A model generated the notes under the pieces. It saw nothing but the letters and a program-made list of their open reading frames with translations. It did not search any database and was not told the DNA's origin. This document shows, piece after piece, positions 37,423-45,934 of a stretch of DNA of 64,000 nucleotides (position 1 is its first letter; each line of letters begins with the position of its first letter). Made by a program: the position numbers and the translations under genes. The DNA is from Ignavibacteriota bacterium (GTDB lineage: Bacteria; Bacteroidota; Ignavibacteria; Kapaibacteriales; UBA2268), in contig JAHBUQ010000002.1 of NCBI GenBank assembly GCA_019637995.1, forward strand, positions 511,428 through 575,427, written 5' to 3'.

Positions 37423-37438
37423 TGTTTCACGTGAAACA
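37423..37438. promoter_or_regulatory. Perfect parS site
   Basis: TGTTTCACGTGAAACA is an exact 16-base palindrome and the known ParB centromere consensus. It abuts the mnmE stop codon (37439) and precedes mnmG. No parA or parB gene is in the window. Confidence 0.9.
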
Positions 37439-38779
37439 TTATTTTCCTATACAAAATCTAGAAAATATATTTGCAAGAACTTCTTCATTCCATGATTCAC
37501 CAGTCAGCTCTCCAAGTATTTTGGTTGCATCACGAAGGTCAACGGCGATAATTTCATTTTCCATATTGTTATTTAAAGATTCTTTAGCGTTTCTAAGAAG
37601 TATAACTACATCTTGAAGCAATTGCCTGTGACGACTATTTATCAAAATATCACTTAATGAACTTATGCTTTCTATAGCTTTTTTATAAATAAGATTTTTC
37701 AAGTCATCTACACCGTCACCATTTTTCGCAGAAATGCAAATTTCATTGGATGAATACAGATTTGAAATATCAATTTTATTTTGTATTTTAAGAATATCTT
37801 TACCGTAATATTTTTCATTTAGGCTTTGAATTAAAGCATCGGAAGTACTTTCCGATAAGCCACTGTCATTGAGAACAATAACAAGGTTCGATTTCTCGAT
37901 TACACTTTCTACAAATTTAATACCCTCAATTTCGATTGTATCATTAGTTTCTCTTATGCCAGCGGTATCAACAAGTACAATTCTCAAGCCATTTATATAA
38001 AGACTTTCTTCTAAATAATCACGGGTTGTTCCGGCGATATCACTAACAATAGCCCGACTTCGTCCAAGTAATTTATTAAACAAAGTTGATTTTCCGCTAT
38101 TTGGAAATCCGGCAAGCCCTACATAATATCCTGAACGGCAAATTTCAGAAGCTGTAAATGAATCAATCAAAAGTTTACAAAATTCTTCAGCTACTTCAAT
38201 TTTATTTAATATATCATGTCTGGGGATTAAGTCCAGTCCTTCGTCGGCGAAATCCAGCTCAAGTTCGAGAAGGGATGAAATATCTAATAATTGTTGTCTC
38301 ATTGCTGAAAGCCGCTCAGTAAAATTTCCTTCCAATTGTCTTGCTGCAGTCTCGACTCCGGGCACTGAAACTGAATGAATTAAGTCCGCAACAGCCTCAG
38401 CTTGAGTTAGGTCTAATTTGCCGTTAAGAAATGCTCGCTTTGTAAATTCGCCCGGTTCGGCATAAGATCCGCCACATTCGACTATAATATCTATAATCAT
38501 TGACGCAAGAAGAGAATTCCCGTGGCAGCCTATTTCAACGACGTTCTCACCTGTATATGAATACGGGGCAACAAAAATACTAGCAGTTACGCTATCAATA
38601 ATTTTACTATGATAGATAATTTTGCCATAATATATTCTTCCACCTTTAGCAAAATCAATTTTGCGATTCGGGATAAAGAATTTATCAAGAATATCAAATG
38701 ATCTTTCCCCTGATATTCTTATTACAGCCAATCCGCCAATTCCCGGCGGAGTAGCAACTGCTGCAATTGTTTTTCCCAT
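37439..38779 (-). CDS. mnmE: tRNA modification GTPase MnmE
   Basis: A 446-residue GTPase partner of MnmG. The N-terminal tetrahydrofolate-binding domain (about 1-118) starts AAVATPPGIGGLAVIRISGE. A helical domain flanks the G domain (about 215-370) with GFPNSGKSTLFNKLLGRSRA (P-loop), DIAGTTRDYLEE, VDTAGIRET and NKIDI. The C-terminal CIGK is the formyl-transfer cysteine motif. It heads the long minus-strand unit that runs to the glutaminyl cyclase. No TAnnTTTG box is obvious upstream. Confidence 0.97.
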   Translation of the reverse strand: MGKTIAAVATPPGIGGLAVIRISGERSFDILDKFFIPNRKIDFAKGGRIYYGKIIYHSKIIDSVTASIFVAPYSYTGENVVEIGCHGNSLLASMIIDIIVECGGSYAEPGEFTKRAFLNGKLDLTQAEAVADLIHSVSVPGVETAARQLEGNFTERLSAMRQQLLDISSLLELELDFADEGLDLIPRHDILNKIEVAEEFCKLLIDSFTASEICRSGYYVGLAGFPNSGKSTLFNKLLGRSRAIVSDIAGTTRDYLEESLYINGLRIVLVDTAGIRETNDTIEIEGIKFVESVIEKSNLVIVLNDSGLSESTSDALIQSLNEKYYGKDILKIQNKIDISNLYSSNEICISAKNGDGVDDLKNLIYKKAIESISSLSDILINSRHRQLLQDVVILLRNAKESLNNNMENEIIAVDLRDATKILGELTGESWNEEVLANIFSRFCIGK

Positions 38780-39310
38780 AGTAATATTGTAATTAATATA
38801 ATTTATAATAAACGTTTTTTTATTATATATGTTTTAGACTACTTAATATTATGAGCGACTAACTTTATTATTTATCACTTATAGTTCACTATTTCAAGAG
38901 CATAAAATTGCATCTTGCAAGTTTTGAAGACGTTATTTTTCGTTGTTTATGTCGCCATAATTAAGAGTTTGAGGCATAGGCATGGTTTATATTGCATTGC
39001 CCCATAAAAACCCAATGCCAGTCATTTATGAAAGCCACCTTTTTAAGTCGTATATAAAAATAAGTGAAATATTTTTTTGAATTATTATTTTAATTTATTA
39101 TATTTGCCAATATTCAATTTGCCTGATATTCTTAAATTATAATCATAAAAAAATAATAAAAAATATTTATTAAAAAAATAGTGTGTAAAAACTTAAACAC
39201 TTTTGATATTGTGATAATAAAGTATTTTTTTGTTATATTTGTATTCTTATTAAGACAAATTTTGAAAAATAGAAATTTATGTAATTATTAATATTTATAG
39301 GAGTGGTGTG
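38780..39310. other. Divergent AT-rich intergenic region
   Basis: It separates mnmE from a divergent lipoprotein gene. It holds two TATATTTG boxes (39099-39106 and 39234-39241) and a weak GCATTG/CAATGC hairpin near 38993-39017. No DnaA boxes of the TTATCCACA type were noticed and no convincing gene is present. Confidence 0.4.
39234..39241 (+). promoter_or_regulatory. Candidate -7 box for lipoprotein gene
   Basis: TATATTTG fits TAnnTTTG, 70 bases before the ATG at 39311. Confidence 0.35.
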
Positions 39311-40342
39311 ATGAAGAAATTGAACTTGTTGATTCTTATTTTTGCAATGTCCGGCTTGATTTTATCATCTTGCGGAAAAAGCGGACCTGATCCTGTACCT
39401 GTAGGTGAATTAACAACTCATACAGATGAAGTAACAGGTTTTTCTGTAAAATATCCTGAAAGCTGGATCAAAAGTGCAATTCCAGGTACAAGATTTGTAG
39501 TGTTTTCTAATGACCAAGGAAAGAAACGCTTCAACAAATACGACACAGAAGGATTTCCCGGTGCAAAGATTGATGTAATCTGCAACGATTTGAAACCCGG
39601 ATGGAATCTTGACTCTTTGGTAAAAATATCAAAGATATTCGGAGACGAAATCTATGAAGTAGCTGATGTTACAATTGATGGAGTACCCGGCAAGAAACTT
39701 GTTTACTCATTTCCTCTTTCCGGTGGTATGTTCAACGGTATGATGCTTATGGCTGCTAAAGATACTGTAAAAGCAACAACCCTAATTATTGAAGCATTTG
39801 ATAACAGCTTCGAAACATACAAATCAACATTTGATGAAATAGCTTCATCTTTTGTGCTTGGTAAAGCTCCTGCACCAAAGAAAATTGATACAATTCTTCA
39901 GGTTGAAGAAGCTCCTCCACCATCAGAAAATCTTGAAGTCAGAGGCGGTGATGGATTTGAAATAGGTGTACCTGATAATTTCAAAGCTGAAAATATCGGT
40001 AAAGCTGCTAATGCTCAACGTGCATGGAGTTTCTTAGGAGCAAGAAGAGGCGACAGTTTCATTAAAATCGAAACTTTTGATGCTTCACAACAAAAAGATT
40101 TGAAGAAAATTGTTGATGAAAACCGTGCAAGCTTCCAAAATGCGAATCCTAAAGAAACTACTCTTGGCGGAAAAAAAGCTTACTTGCTTGAATACAAACC
40201 TGCCGGAACTGTAAAAGGTAAAGTATGGTTTGCTCTCAGCGGCGATAAGATGTACAGAGTTACAATCAATTGGTTTACAGGTGAAGAAAAAGATTTCTTA
40301 CCAGTTTTCGAGAAATCAGTTGCATCATTTAAATTTAAATAA
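39311..40342 (+). CDS. Lipoprotein with two PsbP/Mog1-like domains
   Basis: A 343-residue envelope protein. The ATG at 39311 lies 7 bases after GGAG; the GTG one codon earlier is less likely. The lipoprotein signal is LLILIFAMSGLILSSC (Cys near 20). Two related halves follow, about 33-180 (TDEVTGFSVKYPESWIKSAI) and about 208-343 (GDGFEIGVPDNFKAENIGKA). Each has the 'F-x-V-x-Y/P-x-W/F' opening and the closing 'F-x-x-I-x-x-S-F' helix-strand of PsbP-like domains. The linker is Pro-rich (APAPKKIDTILQVEEAPPPS). The function is unknown. A terminator follows directly. Confidence 0.75.
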   Translation: MKKLNLLILIFAMSGLILSSCGKSGPDPVPVGELTTHTDEVTGFSVKYPESWIKSAIPGTRFVVFSNDQGKKRFNKYDTEGFPGAKIDVICNDLKPGWNLDSLVKISKIFGDEIYEVADVTIDGVPGKKLVYSFPLSGGMFNGMMLMAAKDTVKATTLIIEAFDNSFETYKSTFDEIASSFVLGKAPAPKKIDTILQVEEAPPPSENLEVRGGDGFEIGVPDNFKAENIGKAANAQRAWSFLGARRGDSFIKIETFDASQQKDLKKIVDENRASFQNANPKETTLGGKKAYLLEYKPAGTVKGKVWFALSGDKMYRVTINWFTGEEKDFLPVFEKSVASFKFK

Positions 40343-40371
40343 TTCAATTATTTTTTTAAATATTATGTTCA

Positions 40372-40397
40372 GGGGCTTTTCGTAAGCCCCTTTTTTT
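40372..40397 (+). terminator. Rho-independent terminator
   Basis: A 7-bp GC-rich stem (GGGGCTT/AAGCCCC) with TTCGT loop and seven T, after the lipoprotein gene. Confidence 0.92.
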
Positions 40398-40460
40398 ATA
40401 AAAATTGTATGAATAATTATTATTATGTTAATTTATTTATTCTACAATAATAATCTTTCG

Positions 40461-40468
40461 TAAATTTG
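40461..40468 (+). promoter_or_regulatory. Candidate -7 box for nucleoside transporter
   Basis: TAAATTTG fits TAnnTTTG and gives a leader of about 21 bases before the ATG at 40495. Confidence 0.45.
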
Positions 40469-40494
40469 TATTTTATATAAACATCATTTATCGA

Positions 40495-41739
40495 ATGAAT
40501 ATTTTAGTTGGATTCTTAGGCATATTATTTATAATCGGACTTGTTTGGATATTTTCAACTGAGAAAAAACGCTTCCCATTCAGAATCGTTATAGTTGGTA
40601 TAATTTTGCAGTTGACACTTGCATATCTTGTGCTTAAATTTCCTGCAGGAGTTGATGCTTTCAAGCACTTTGGAGCAGCAATTACAAATTTTCTTAACAG
40701 CAGTCTGAAAAGCGCCGAGTTCCTTTTTGGAAATGCTATAAATCCAGACAGTTTTAGTCTCTTTGGCTTTCAATTTGCTATAATTGTCACCTGTACTATT
40801 GTATTTTTCTCAGCATTCGTATCAATTCTATATCATTACGGCATAATCCAAAAAGTTGTGTACGGAATGGCTTGGGTAATGCAGAAAACTCTTGGCACTT
40901 CAGGCGTCGAGTCTCTTTCAGCCTCAGCAAATATATTTTTAGGACAAACTGAAGCGCCTCTGCTGGTCAGGCATTATCTCAAAGATGTATCAACCTCGGA
41001 ACTATTTTCCATAATGACCGTTGGATTTGCTACTATTGCAGGCGGTGTTCTTGCTGCTTACGTCGCGATGGGAATTGATGCTACATATCTTGTTACAGCA
41101 AGTATTATTTCAGCTCCGGGAGGATTAATACTATCAAAAATTGTTATCCCTCCATCAGGAAAAGGCACTTCTCTAAGTGAAATCAATGATATTGAAATTC
41201 CTAAAGCAAATAATCTGCTGATGGCAATAACAAATGGAGCCACAGACGGCATTATGCTTTCAATTAATATAATGGCGATGCTTATCGCATTTATTGCTCT
41301 TATTGCGATTGTTGATGGAGGATTGGGGCTTGTTCATAGCTGGTTAAGTCCGTATGGGATGGCATTTCTTCCTTCTTCATTCAGAGAATTACTTGGCTAT
41401 ATATTTATGCCATTTGCATTTTTGACAAATATTCCATGGGAAGAAGCGAGAGCATTTGGTGGATTATTAGGAACTAAGCTCGCTGTTAATGAATTCATAG
41501 CTTTCTCAGACCTGGGTGAACTTATCAGAACAGGTGCAATCAGCGAAAGAACTGCTGTAATCTCGACATTTGCTTTATGCGGATTTGCCAATTTCAGCTC
41601 CGTAGCTATTCAAATTGGGGGTATTGGTTCGCTGGTTCCTGAAAGAAAAGAAGAATTATCACGAATCGGATTTAAAGCTATGCTTGTTGGTGCTCTGACA
41701 AATATGCTCACAGCAACGATTGCCGGAATATTACTTTAG
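40495..41739 (+). CDS. Concentrative nucleoside transporter (NupC/CNT family)
   Basis: A 414-residue inner-membrane transporter that brings nucleosides in with sodium or protons. The three CNT regions are present in order: the N-terminal membrane helices (about 1-90), a gate region, and the C-terminal nucleoside-binding region. Motifs include SASANIFLGQTEAPLLVRHY (the conserved GQTEAPL site), TVGFATIAGGVLAAYVAMGI, ISAPGGLILSKIV and LGTKLAVNEFIAF. It stands alone with its own promoter after a terminator. Cation and base preference cannot be read safely. Confidence 0.94.
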   Translation: MNILVGFLGILFIIGLVWIFSTEKKRFPFRIVIVGIILQLTLAYLVLKFPAGVDAFKHFGAAITNFLNSSLKSAEFLFGNAINPDSFSLFGFQFAIIVTCTIVFFSAFVSILYHYGIIQKVVYGMAWVMQKTLGTSGVESLSASANIFLGQTEAPLLVRHYLKDVSTSELFSIMTVGFATIAGGVLAAYVAMGIDATYLVTASIISAPGGLILSKIVIPPSGKGTSLSEINDIEIPKANNLLMAITNGATDGIMLSINIMAMLIAFIALIAIVDGGLGLVHSWLSPYGMAFLPSSFRELLGYIFMPFAFLTNIPWEEARAFGGLLGTKLAVNEFIAFSDLGELIRTGAISERTAVISTFALCGFANFSSVAIQIGGIGSLVPERKEELSRIGFKAMLVGALTNMLTATIAGILL

Positions 41740-41815
41740 GTGTGTTAAGGTATATGAGAAAAAATTAAAAATCTATACTGAATAAAATGACATTATTTAA
41801 ATATTCTATTTTTTA

Positions 41816-42037
41816 TTGTTAAGTGGGAATATTGATTTAGCTATTTTGGGGTCTGTTGTAAATCAAACCAATACAAATATTAGATATTTAGATATATTCA
41901 CCAGGAAACTTATGTATAATGCATGTATAATTATTGATATAAAAGAAACTCTAGAAAAAATATTCAATGCTAAATTTGAGATTATCATAATTCGTAAAAT
42001 TATGAACTCGGATCCCAAACAAAAGATTGATATTTAG
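41816..42037 (+). pseudogene. Possible remnant of an MNT-type nucleotidyltransferase
   Basis: A 73-codon frame with a TTG start. LSGNIDLAILG resembles the SDIDL metal motif of minimal nucleotidyltransferases, and LEKIFNAKFEIIIIRKIMNS resembles their C-terminal 'LE-x-I-x-N-x-K-v-e-I-v' stretch. The upstream GS-x-A-x-G part is missing, so at best it is a broken copy. No HEPN partner is present. The identification is tentative. Confidence 0.25.
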
Positions 42038-42204
42038 TGCTAATATTTATGCTAAGTTGCTTGTAATATACATTTTTTTACAAACTACAATATCGTATTT
42101 TACTATATCCTTCAGATTTTGATACAGCAAGCTGTTTACATATTAATTTTATGATATTATACATTTTTTAAATTCAATTACTATATAAACTAAAATAAAA
42201 TGAG

Positions 42205-42212
42205 TATTTTTG
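42205..42212 (+). promoter_or_regulatory. Candidate -7 box for restriction-modification cassette
   Basis: TATTTTTG, 89 bases upstream of the methyltransferase ATG. Confidence 0.4.
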
Positions 42213-42293
42213 CATTTATGCTTTGTAGAAAATGTAAATGTAAAAGTATGTAATTTATTAAAGCATTTCTAAAGCAATTAGGAAATTATAAAT

Positions 42294-43172
42294 ATGAATA
42301 ATTTTGATACAGCAAATTCAGTTTTTGAAGAATTAGTTAGTTACATTTCAAAAAATGGAGTTCAACAAAAGATTAAACCCGTTTACAAAACAGAAGACTT
42401 TGCACTGTATAAAGGTGATAGTTTAGAAATAATGAGCCGCTTTCCAGATAATTACATTGATATGATTTTTGCGGATCCACCATATATGCTCTCAAATAAC
42501 GGTTTTACATGTCATAATGGTAGAATGGTTAGTGTCAATAAGGGGAAATGGGATAAATCATATGGATTTGATAATGATTTAGAATTTCATGAAACATGGA
42601 TAAAAGAATGTAAACGCGTATTGAAGCCTGAGGGGACAATCTGGATTAGTGGCACATATCATTCAATATACCAATGCGGTTTTTTACTACAAAAACTTGG
42701 CTATCATTTACTTAATGACATCGCTTGGTTTAAACCGAACGCTTCACCCAATTTGAGTTGCAGATTTTTTACAGCATCACACGAAACTTTATTATGGGCA
42801 CGAAAGGATAAAAATGCTAAACATTATTTCAATTATGAATCAATGAAAAACGGAAAATATCCTGAAGATAATTTAAAGAAACCTGACTTACAAATGAGAT
42901 CAGTTTGGAGCATTCCAACCCCTTCACAAAGTGAAAAGGAGTTTGGAAAGCATCCAACTCAAAAACCTTTGGCATTACTAAAAAGAATTGTATTGGCATC
43001 AACTAAACCGGGCGATATTATTTTTGACCCGTTCAATGGAGGTGGTACCACAGGTATTGCTGCAACTTTGATTGGAGCACGTAAATATATTGGTTGCGAT
43101 TTAAATAGTGAATATATTGATTTAACGATAAGAAAGTATGAGTCTTTGAAAATGCAGAATGGATTTTTATAA
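42294..43172 (+). CDS. DNA adenine methyltransferase, beta class, DpnA-like
   Basis: A 292-residue S-adenosylmethionine-dependent DNA methyltransferase. Motif IV (ADPPYMLSNNGF, DPPY at 61-64) comes before the target-recognition part and before motif I (FDPFNGGGTTG near 244-253), so it is the beta class. The stretches VSVNKGKWDK, LKPEGTIWISGTYHSIY, NASPNLSCRFFTASHETLLW and HPTQKPLALL closely resemble my recollection of DpnA (M2.DpnII), which makes N6-methyladenine in GATC. It starts a three-gene unit with a small unknown protein and a MutH/Sau3AI-like nuclease whose family also cuts GATC. GATC specificity is therefore a strong inference, not a demonstration. Confidence 0.9.
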   Translation: MNNFDTANSVFEELVSYISKNGVQQKIKPVYKTEDFALYKGDSLEIMSRFPDNYIDMIFADPPYMLSNNGFTCHNGRMVSVNKGKWDKSYGFDNDLEFHETWIKECKRVLKPEGTIWISGTYHSIYQCGFLLQKLGYHLLNDIAWFKPNASPNLSCRFFTASHETLLWARKDKNAKHYFNYESMKNGKYPEDNLKKPDLQMRSVWSIPTPSQSEKEFGKHPTQKPLALLKRIVLASTKPGDIIFDPFNGGGTTGIAATLIGARKYIGCDLNSEYIDLTIRKYESLKMQNGFL

Positions 43173-43468
43173 TGAAAAGCTATACTAACAATAAAGTTTT
43201 AAAAGGGAGTTGGATTAAAAGGCAAAGTTATTTTCTTAGCTCTGATATGCTGGGTGATGGATCTAAAGCAGGATGGAAATTAATTGAAATTTTTCTAATT
43301 GAAAGTATCAAGTATAATCCAATTGAATCCAATTTCATTATTAATGAATCAAGTGTTGGAGATGATAGAAAATTAATCAGCTTTCGGATTTTATCCCATT
43401 ATATTCGATTCAAATTTAAATTTGAAAGATGGTCAACAACATTTGAAATATATTTATACATGGGTTGA
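43172..43468 (+). CDS. Small unknown protein inside restriction-modification cassette
   Basis: A 98-residue protein starting MKSYTNNKVLKGSWIKRQSY and ending FERWSTTFEIYLYMG. The ATG overlaps the methyltransferase stop by one base (TAATG), and the nuclease gene follows after 12 bases. It is basic and aromatic-rich, predicted to be mixed alpha/beta, with no signal peptide or membrane helix. I do not recognise the family. It is too short for a Vsr nuclease and lacks a helix-turn-helix of the controller type. Position and coupling suggest an accessory subunit of the nuclease or a regulator. Confidence 0.7.
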   Translation: MKSYTNNKVLKGSWIKRQSYFLSSDMLGDGSKAGWKLIEIFLIESIKYNPIESNFIINESSVGDDRKLISFRILSHYIRFKFKFERWSTTFEIYLYMG

Positions 43469-43480
43469 GGAAAAGAATAA

Positions 43481-44089
43481 ATGGTAACACGTGTTGTTGC
43501 AATGCGCAACTTAGAAAAATACATTGGGCAAGACTTATCTGAATTAGCAGCTAAACATGGAATTACAACCTATAAAGACGGCAAACAAAATAAAGGTTGG
43601 AAGGGATTGACATTAGAACATTTGGCTGGGCTATCAAATGATAACAAGCAAGCACCAAACGGACTTGGATTTGAATTGAAATCAACGGCATTTTATAAAG
43701 TAAAAGGGGTTTGGACACCAAAAGAAACATTTGCAATTACTATGATTAATCCGAAATATTTAATTGAAACATCATTTTTTGAAAGCCATTGTTGGGATAA
43801 GCTAAAGTCGCTCGTTTACTGTGCAGTAACATGGAATGGAAAACACAATGTAAAATCGGAATTACTAAAGGTTGAATCGTTTGACTTTTTAGAAAGTAAT
43901 ACTTTGATTCAGGAAATTCAGGCAGATTATGAGTTTATTCGATATAAATTGATTGAACAAGGATTCCAATCCCTAACAGGCAGAGACGGTAAATGGATTC
44001 AGGCAAGAACAAAAGGAACAGGTCACGGTTCGACAAGTCGTGCATTCTATGCGAGGAAATGCCTAATAAAGGAAATAATCAAATTATAA
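43481..44089 (+). CDS. MutH/Sau3AI-family restriction endonuclease
   Basis: A 202-residue nuclease aligned by eye over its length with MutH. The N-terminal IGQDLSELAAKHGI matches MutH's 'YTLGELAALVGL', and NKGWKGLTLEHLAGL matches its 'DKGWIGVLLEIWLG' (catalytic Glu, E46). GLGFELKST matches 'ALGVELKT' (E65, K67), and FFESHCWDKLKSLVYCAV matches 'WETSHVRHKLKRVLWIPV'. The Asp expected about seven residues before E65 is not there (Ala58, with Asn60 nearby), an active-site difference worth testing. The start ATG has GAGGA upstream; an ATG at 43502 is an alternative. With the DpnA-like methyltransferase it forms a type II restriction system, probably for GATC. Confidence 0.85.
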   Translation: MVTRVVAMRNLEKYIGQDLSELAAKHGITTYKDGKQNKGWKGLTLEHLAGLSNDNKQAPNGLGFELKSTAFYKVKGVWTPKETFAITMINPKYLIETSFFESHCWDKLKSLVYCAVTWNGKHNVKSELLKVESFDFLESNTLIQEIQADYEFIRYKLIEQGFQSLTGRDGKWIQARTKGTGHGSTSRAFYARKCLIKEIIKL

Positions 44090-44167
44090 ATTTACTTTGT
44101 GTTATCAAAATATTAACAAATTCCCCATTATCAACTTGAATTCCTTTTTAAACTGAATAAAAATCAG

Positions 44168-44175
44168 TATTTTTG
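44168..44175 (+). promoter_or_regulatory. Candidate -7 box for guaA
   Basis: TATTTTTG, about 120 bases upstream of the guaA ATG, leaving a long AT-rich leader with no recognised riboswitch. Confidence 0.35.
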
Positions 44176-44295
44176 GAAATTGAGAAATTTCAATTATCTT
44201 AATATTATTATAAATTGTAAAAACAAATATTTTGGTAAAAATAGGTATAGATTAAAATCTACATCATCGAAATTACTAATTAAATAAAATACATT

Positions 44296-45837
44296 ATGAA
44301 AAATACAGAAAAAATAGTTATCCTTGATTTCGGCTCGCAATACACGCAGCTAATAGCACGCAAAGTCCGCGAATGTGGCGTTTTTGCTGAAATTTTCCCT
44401 TATAATATCTCGCAAGAGAATCTTATGGAACTAAACCCGAAAGGATTAATTCTTTCCGGTGGTCCTTCAAGTGTATATGCTGAAGAAGCACCGCATCCAA
44501 ATTTTGATGTTTTCGGACTGAATATTCCCGTGCTTGGTATATGCTACGGACTCCAGCTTATTGCCTACAAACTTGGCGGTGCAGTGGACAAAGCCGCACA
44601 CCGTGAATACGGCAGGGCTGAACTTGTCATTGACATTAAAGATGAACTTTTTGAAGGTATTTCTGAAAATTCTACCGTATGGATGAGCCATGGTGATTCA
44701 CTGACAAAAATTCCTGCCGGATTTGAAATTATCGCCCATTCCGGAAATGCTCCAATTTGTGCTATCCGCTCTTTGGAAAAGAATATTCGTGGCGTGCAGT
44801 TCCATCCGGAAGTTCATCATTCTGCAGAGGGTAAAAAGATTCTTGATAATTTCCTCCGCAAAATTTGCGGATGTAAGGAAAGTTGGGATGCGCATTCATT
44901 CGTTGAACGTGCCATTGAAAGTATTCGTGAGCAGGTCGGCACGAGTGAAGTGATTTGTGCCTTGTCCGGTGGAGTAGATTCTACTGTTTTGGCTGTTCTT
45001 CTGCATAAAGCTATTGGTGATAAGCTCCATTGTATTCATATAGATACCGGACTAATGCGACTGAACGAAAGCTCAAAACTGATGAAGCTTTTTGATGAAA
45101 ATTTTAATATGTCAATTGAACTTATTGACGGTACTGATACATTTCTTGGGCGGCTTGATGGAGTTAGTGACCCCGAGCAGAAGCGCAAAATTATTGGAAA
45201 ATCATTTATAGACCTTTTCGATGTTGCTGCTAAAAAATTCAATAATGCAAAGTGGCTTGCGCAGGGAACCCTCTACCCTGATGTAATCGAATCAGTATCA
45301 GTGAAGGGCCCTTCAGTTGTAATCAAATCTCATCATAATGTCGGCGGTTTACCTGAAAAAATGGGTCTGAAGCTGCTTGAGCCGTTCCGTGAATTATTCA
45401 AAGATGAGGTTCGTGCTGTAGGTCGTGAGCTTGGTGTACCGGACTGGTTTGTAAATCGTCATCCATTTCCGGGTCCAGGGCTTGGAATTCGCATACTTGG
45501 TGAAATCACACGCGAAAAAATCGCTACTCTGCAAAAAGCAGATGCAATATACATCGAGGAAATCCGCAATGCCGGACTTTATGACCAAATCTGGCAGGCA
45601 TTTGCAGTGCTTTTACCTGTAAAATCCGTAGGTGTTATGGGCGATGAACGCACTTACGAAAACACCTGCGTTCTCCGTGCCGTAACGAGCGTGGACGGCA
45701 TGACAGCTGATTGGTTCCCAATGCCTTACGATGTCCTTGCCAAAATGAGCAACCGCATCATAAATGAGGTGCGTGGTATCAACAGAGTAGTCTATGATAT
45801 TACGAGTAAACCACCGGGAACAATTGAGTGGGAGTAG
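44296..45837 (+). CDS. guaA: GMP synthase (glutamine-hydrolysing)
   Basis: A 513-residue enzyme that converts XMP to GMP. The N-terminal class I amidotransferase domain (about 5-190) has ILSGGPSSVYAEEAPHPNFD, the nucleophile motif GICYGLQLIAYKLGG and the partner RGVQFHPEVHH. The ATP-pyrophosphatase domain (about 205-390) has the SGGVDST loop (ALSGGVDSTVLAVLLHKAIG). The C-terminal dimerisation domain includes RHPFPGPGLGIRILGE and ends KPPGTIEWE, the universal GuaA terminus. It stands alone. Its base composition looks less AT-rich than the restriction cassette just upstream. Confidence 0.98.
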   Translation: MKNTEKIVILDFGSQYTQLIARKVRECGVFAEIFPYNISQENLMELNPKGLILSGGPSSVYAEEAPHPNFDVFGLNIPVLGICYGLQLIAYKLGGAVDKAAHREYGRAELVIDIKDELFEGISENSTVWMSHGDSLTKIPAGFEIIAHSGNAPICAIRSLEKNIRGVQFHPEVHHSAEGKKILDNFLRKICGCKESWDAHSFVERAIESIREQVGTSEVICALSGGVDSTVLAVLLHKAIGDKLHCIHIDTGLMRLNESSKLMKLFDENFNMSIELIDGTDTFLGRLDGVSDPEQKRKIIGKSFIDLFDVAAKKFNNAKWLAQGTLYPDVIESVSVKGPSVVIKSHHNVGGLPEKMGLKLLEPFRELFKDEVRAVGRELGVPDWFVNRHPFPGPGLGIRILGEITREKIATLQKADAIYIEEIRNAGLYDQIWQAFAVLLPVKSVGVMGDERTYENTCVLRAVTSVDGMTADWFPMPYDVLAKMSNRIINEVRGINRVVYDITSKPPGTIEWE

Positions 45838-45934
45838 AATCAATTACGAGTTTAAAAAATTTAATAGTTCAAAAATGAGGCGGATAGTTTTAAGTCTTTT
45901 AATGGTATGATGTTGGTTTAATCTGGATTAATAT

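Larger units (their letters stand above)
41740..42293. other. Intergenic region before restriction cassette
   Basis: Very AT-rich. It contains the doubtful open frame at 41816-42037 and a TATTTTTG promoter box at 42205-42212. No controller (C) protein gene or C-box is seen. Confidence 0.4.

Noticed and set aside
38982..39080. 32-residue open frame MVYIALPHKN...
   Set aside because: Too short, partly in a GCATTG/CAATGC hairpin, and without a ribosome site.
38780..39310. Possible replication origin near mnmE/mnmG
   Set aside because: parS sites are nearby, but I saw no cluster of DnaA boxes (TTATCCACA type) and no dnaA, so I do not call an origin here.
43481..44089. Identification as the mismatch-repair protein MutH
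   Set aside because: The fold is the same, but the gene is coupled to a methyltransferase in a cassette, and MutH proper is confined to gammaproteobacteria with Dam. A restriction enzyme fits better.
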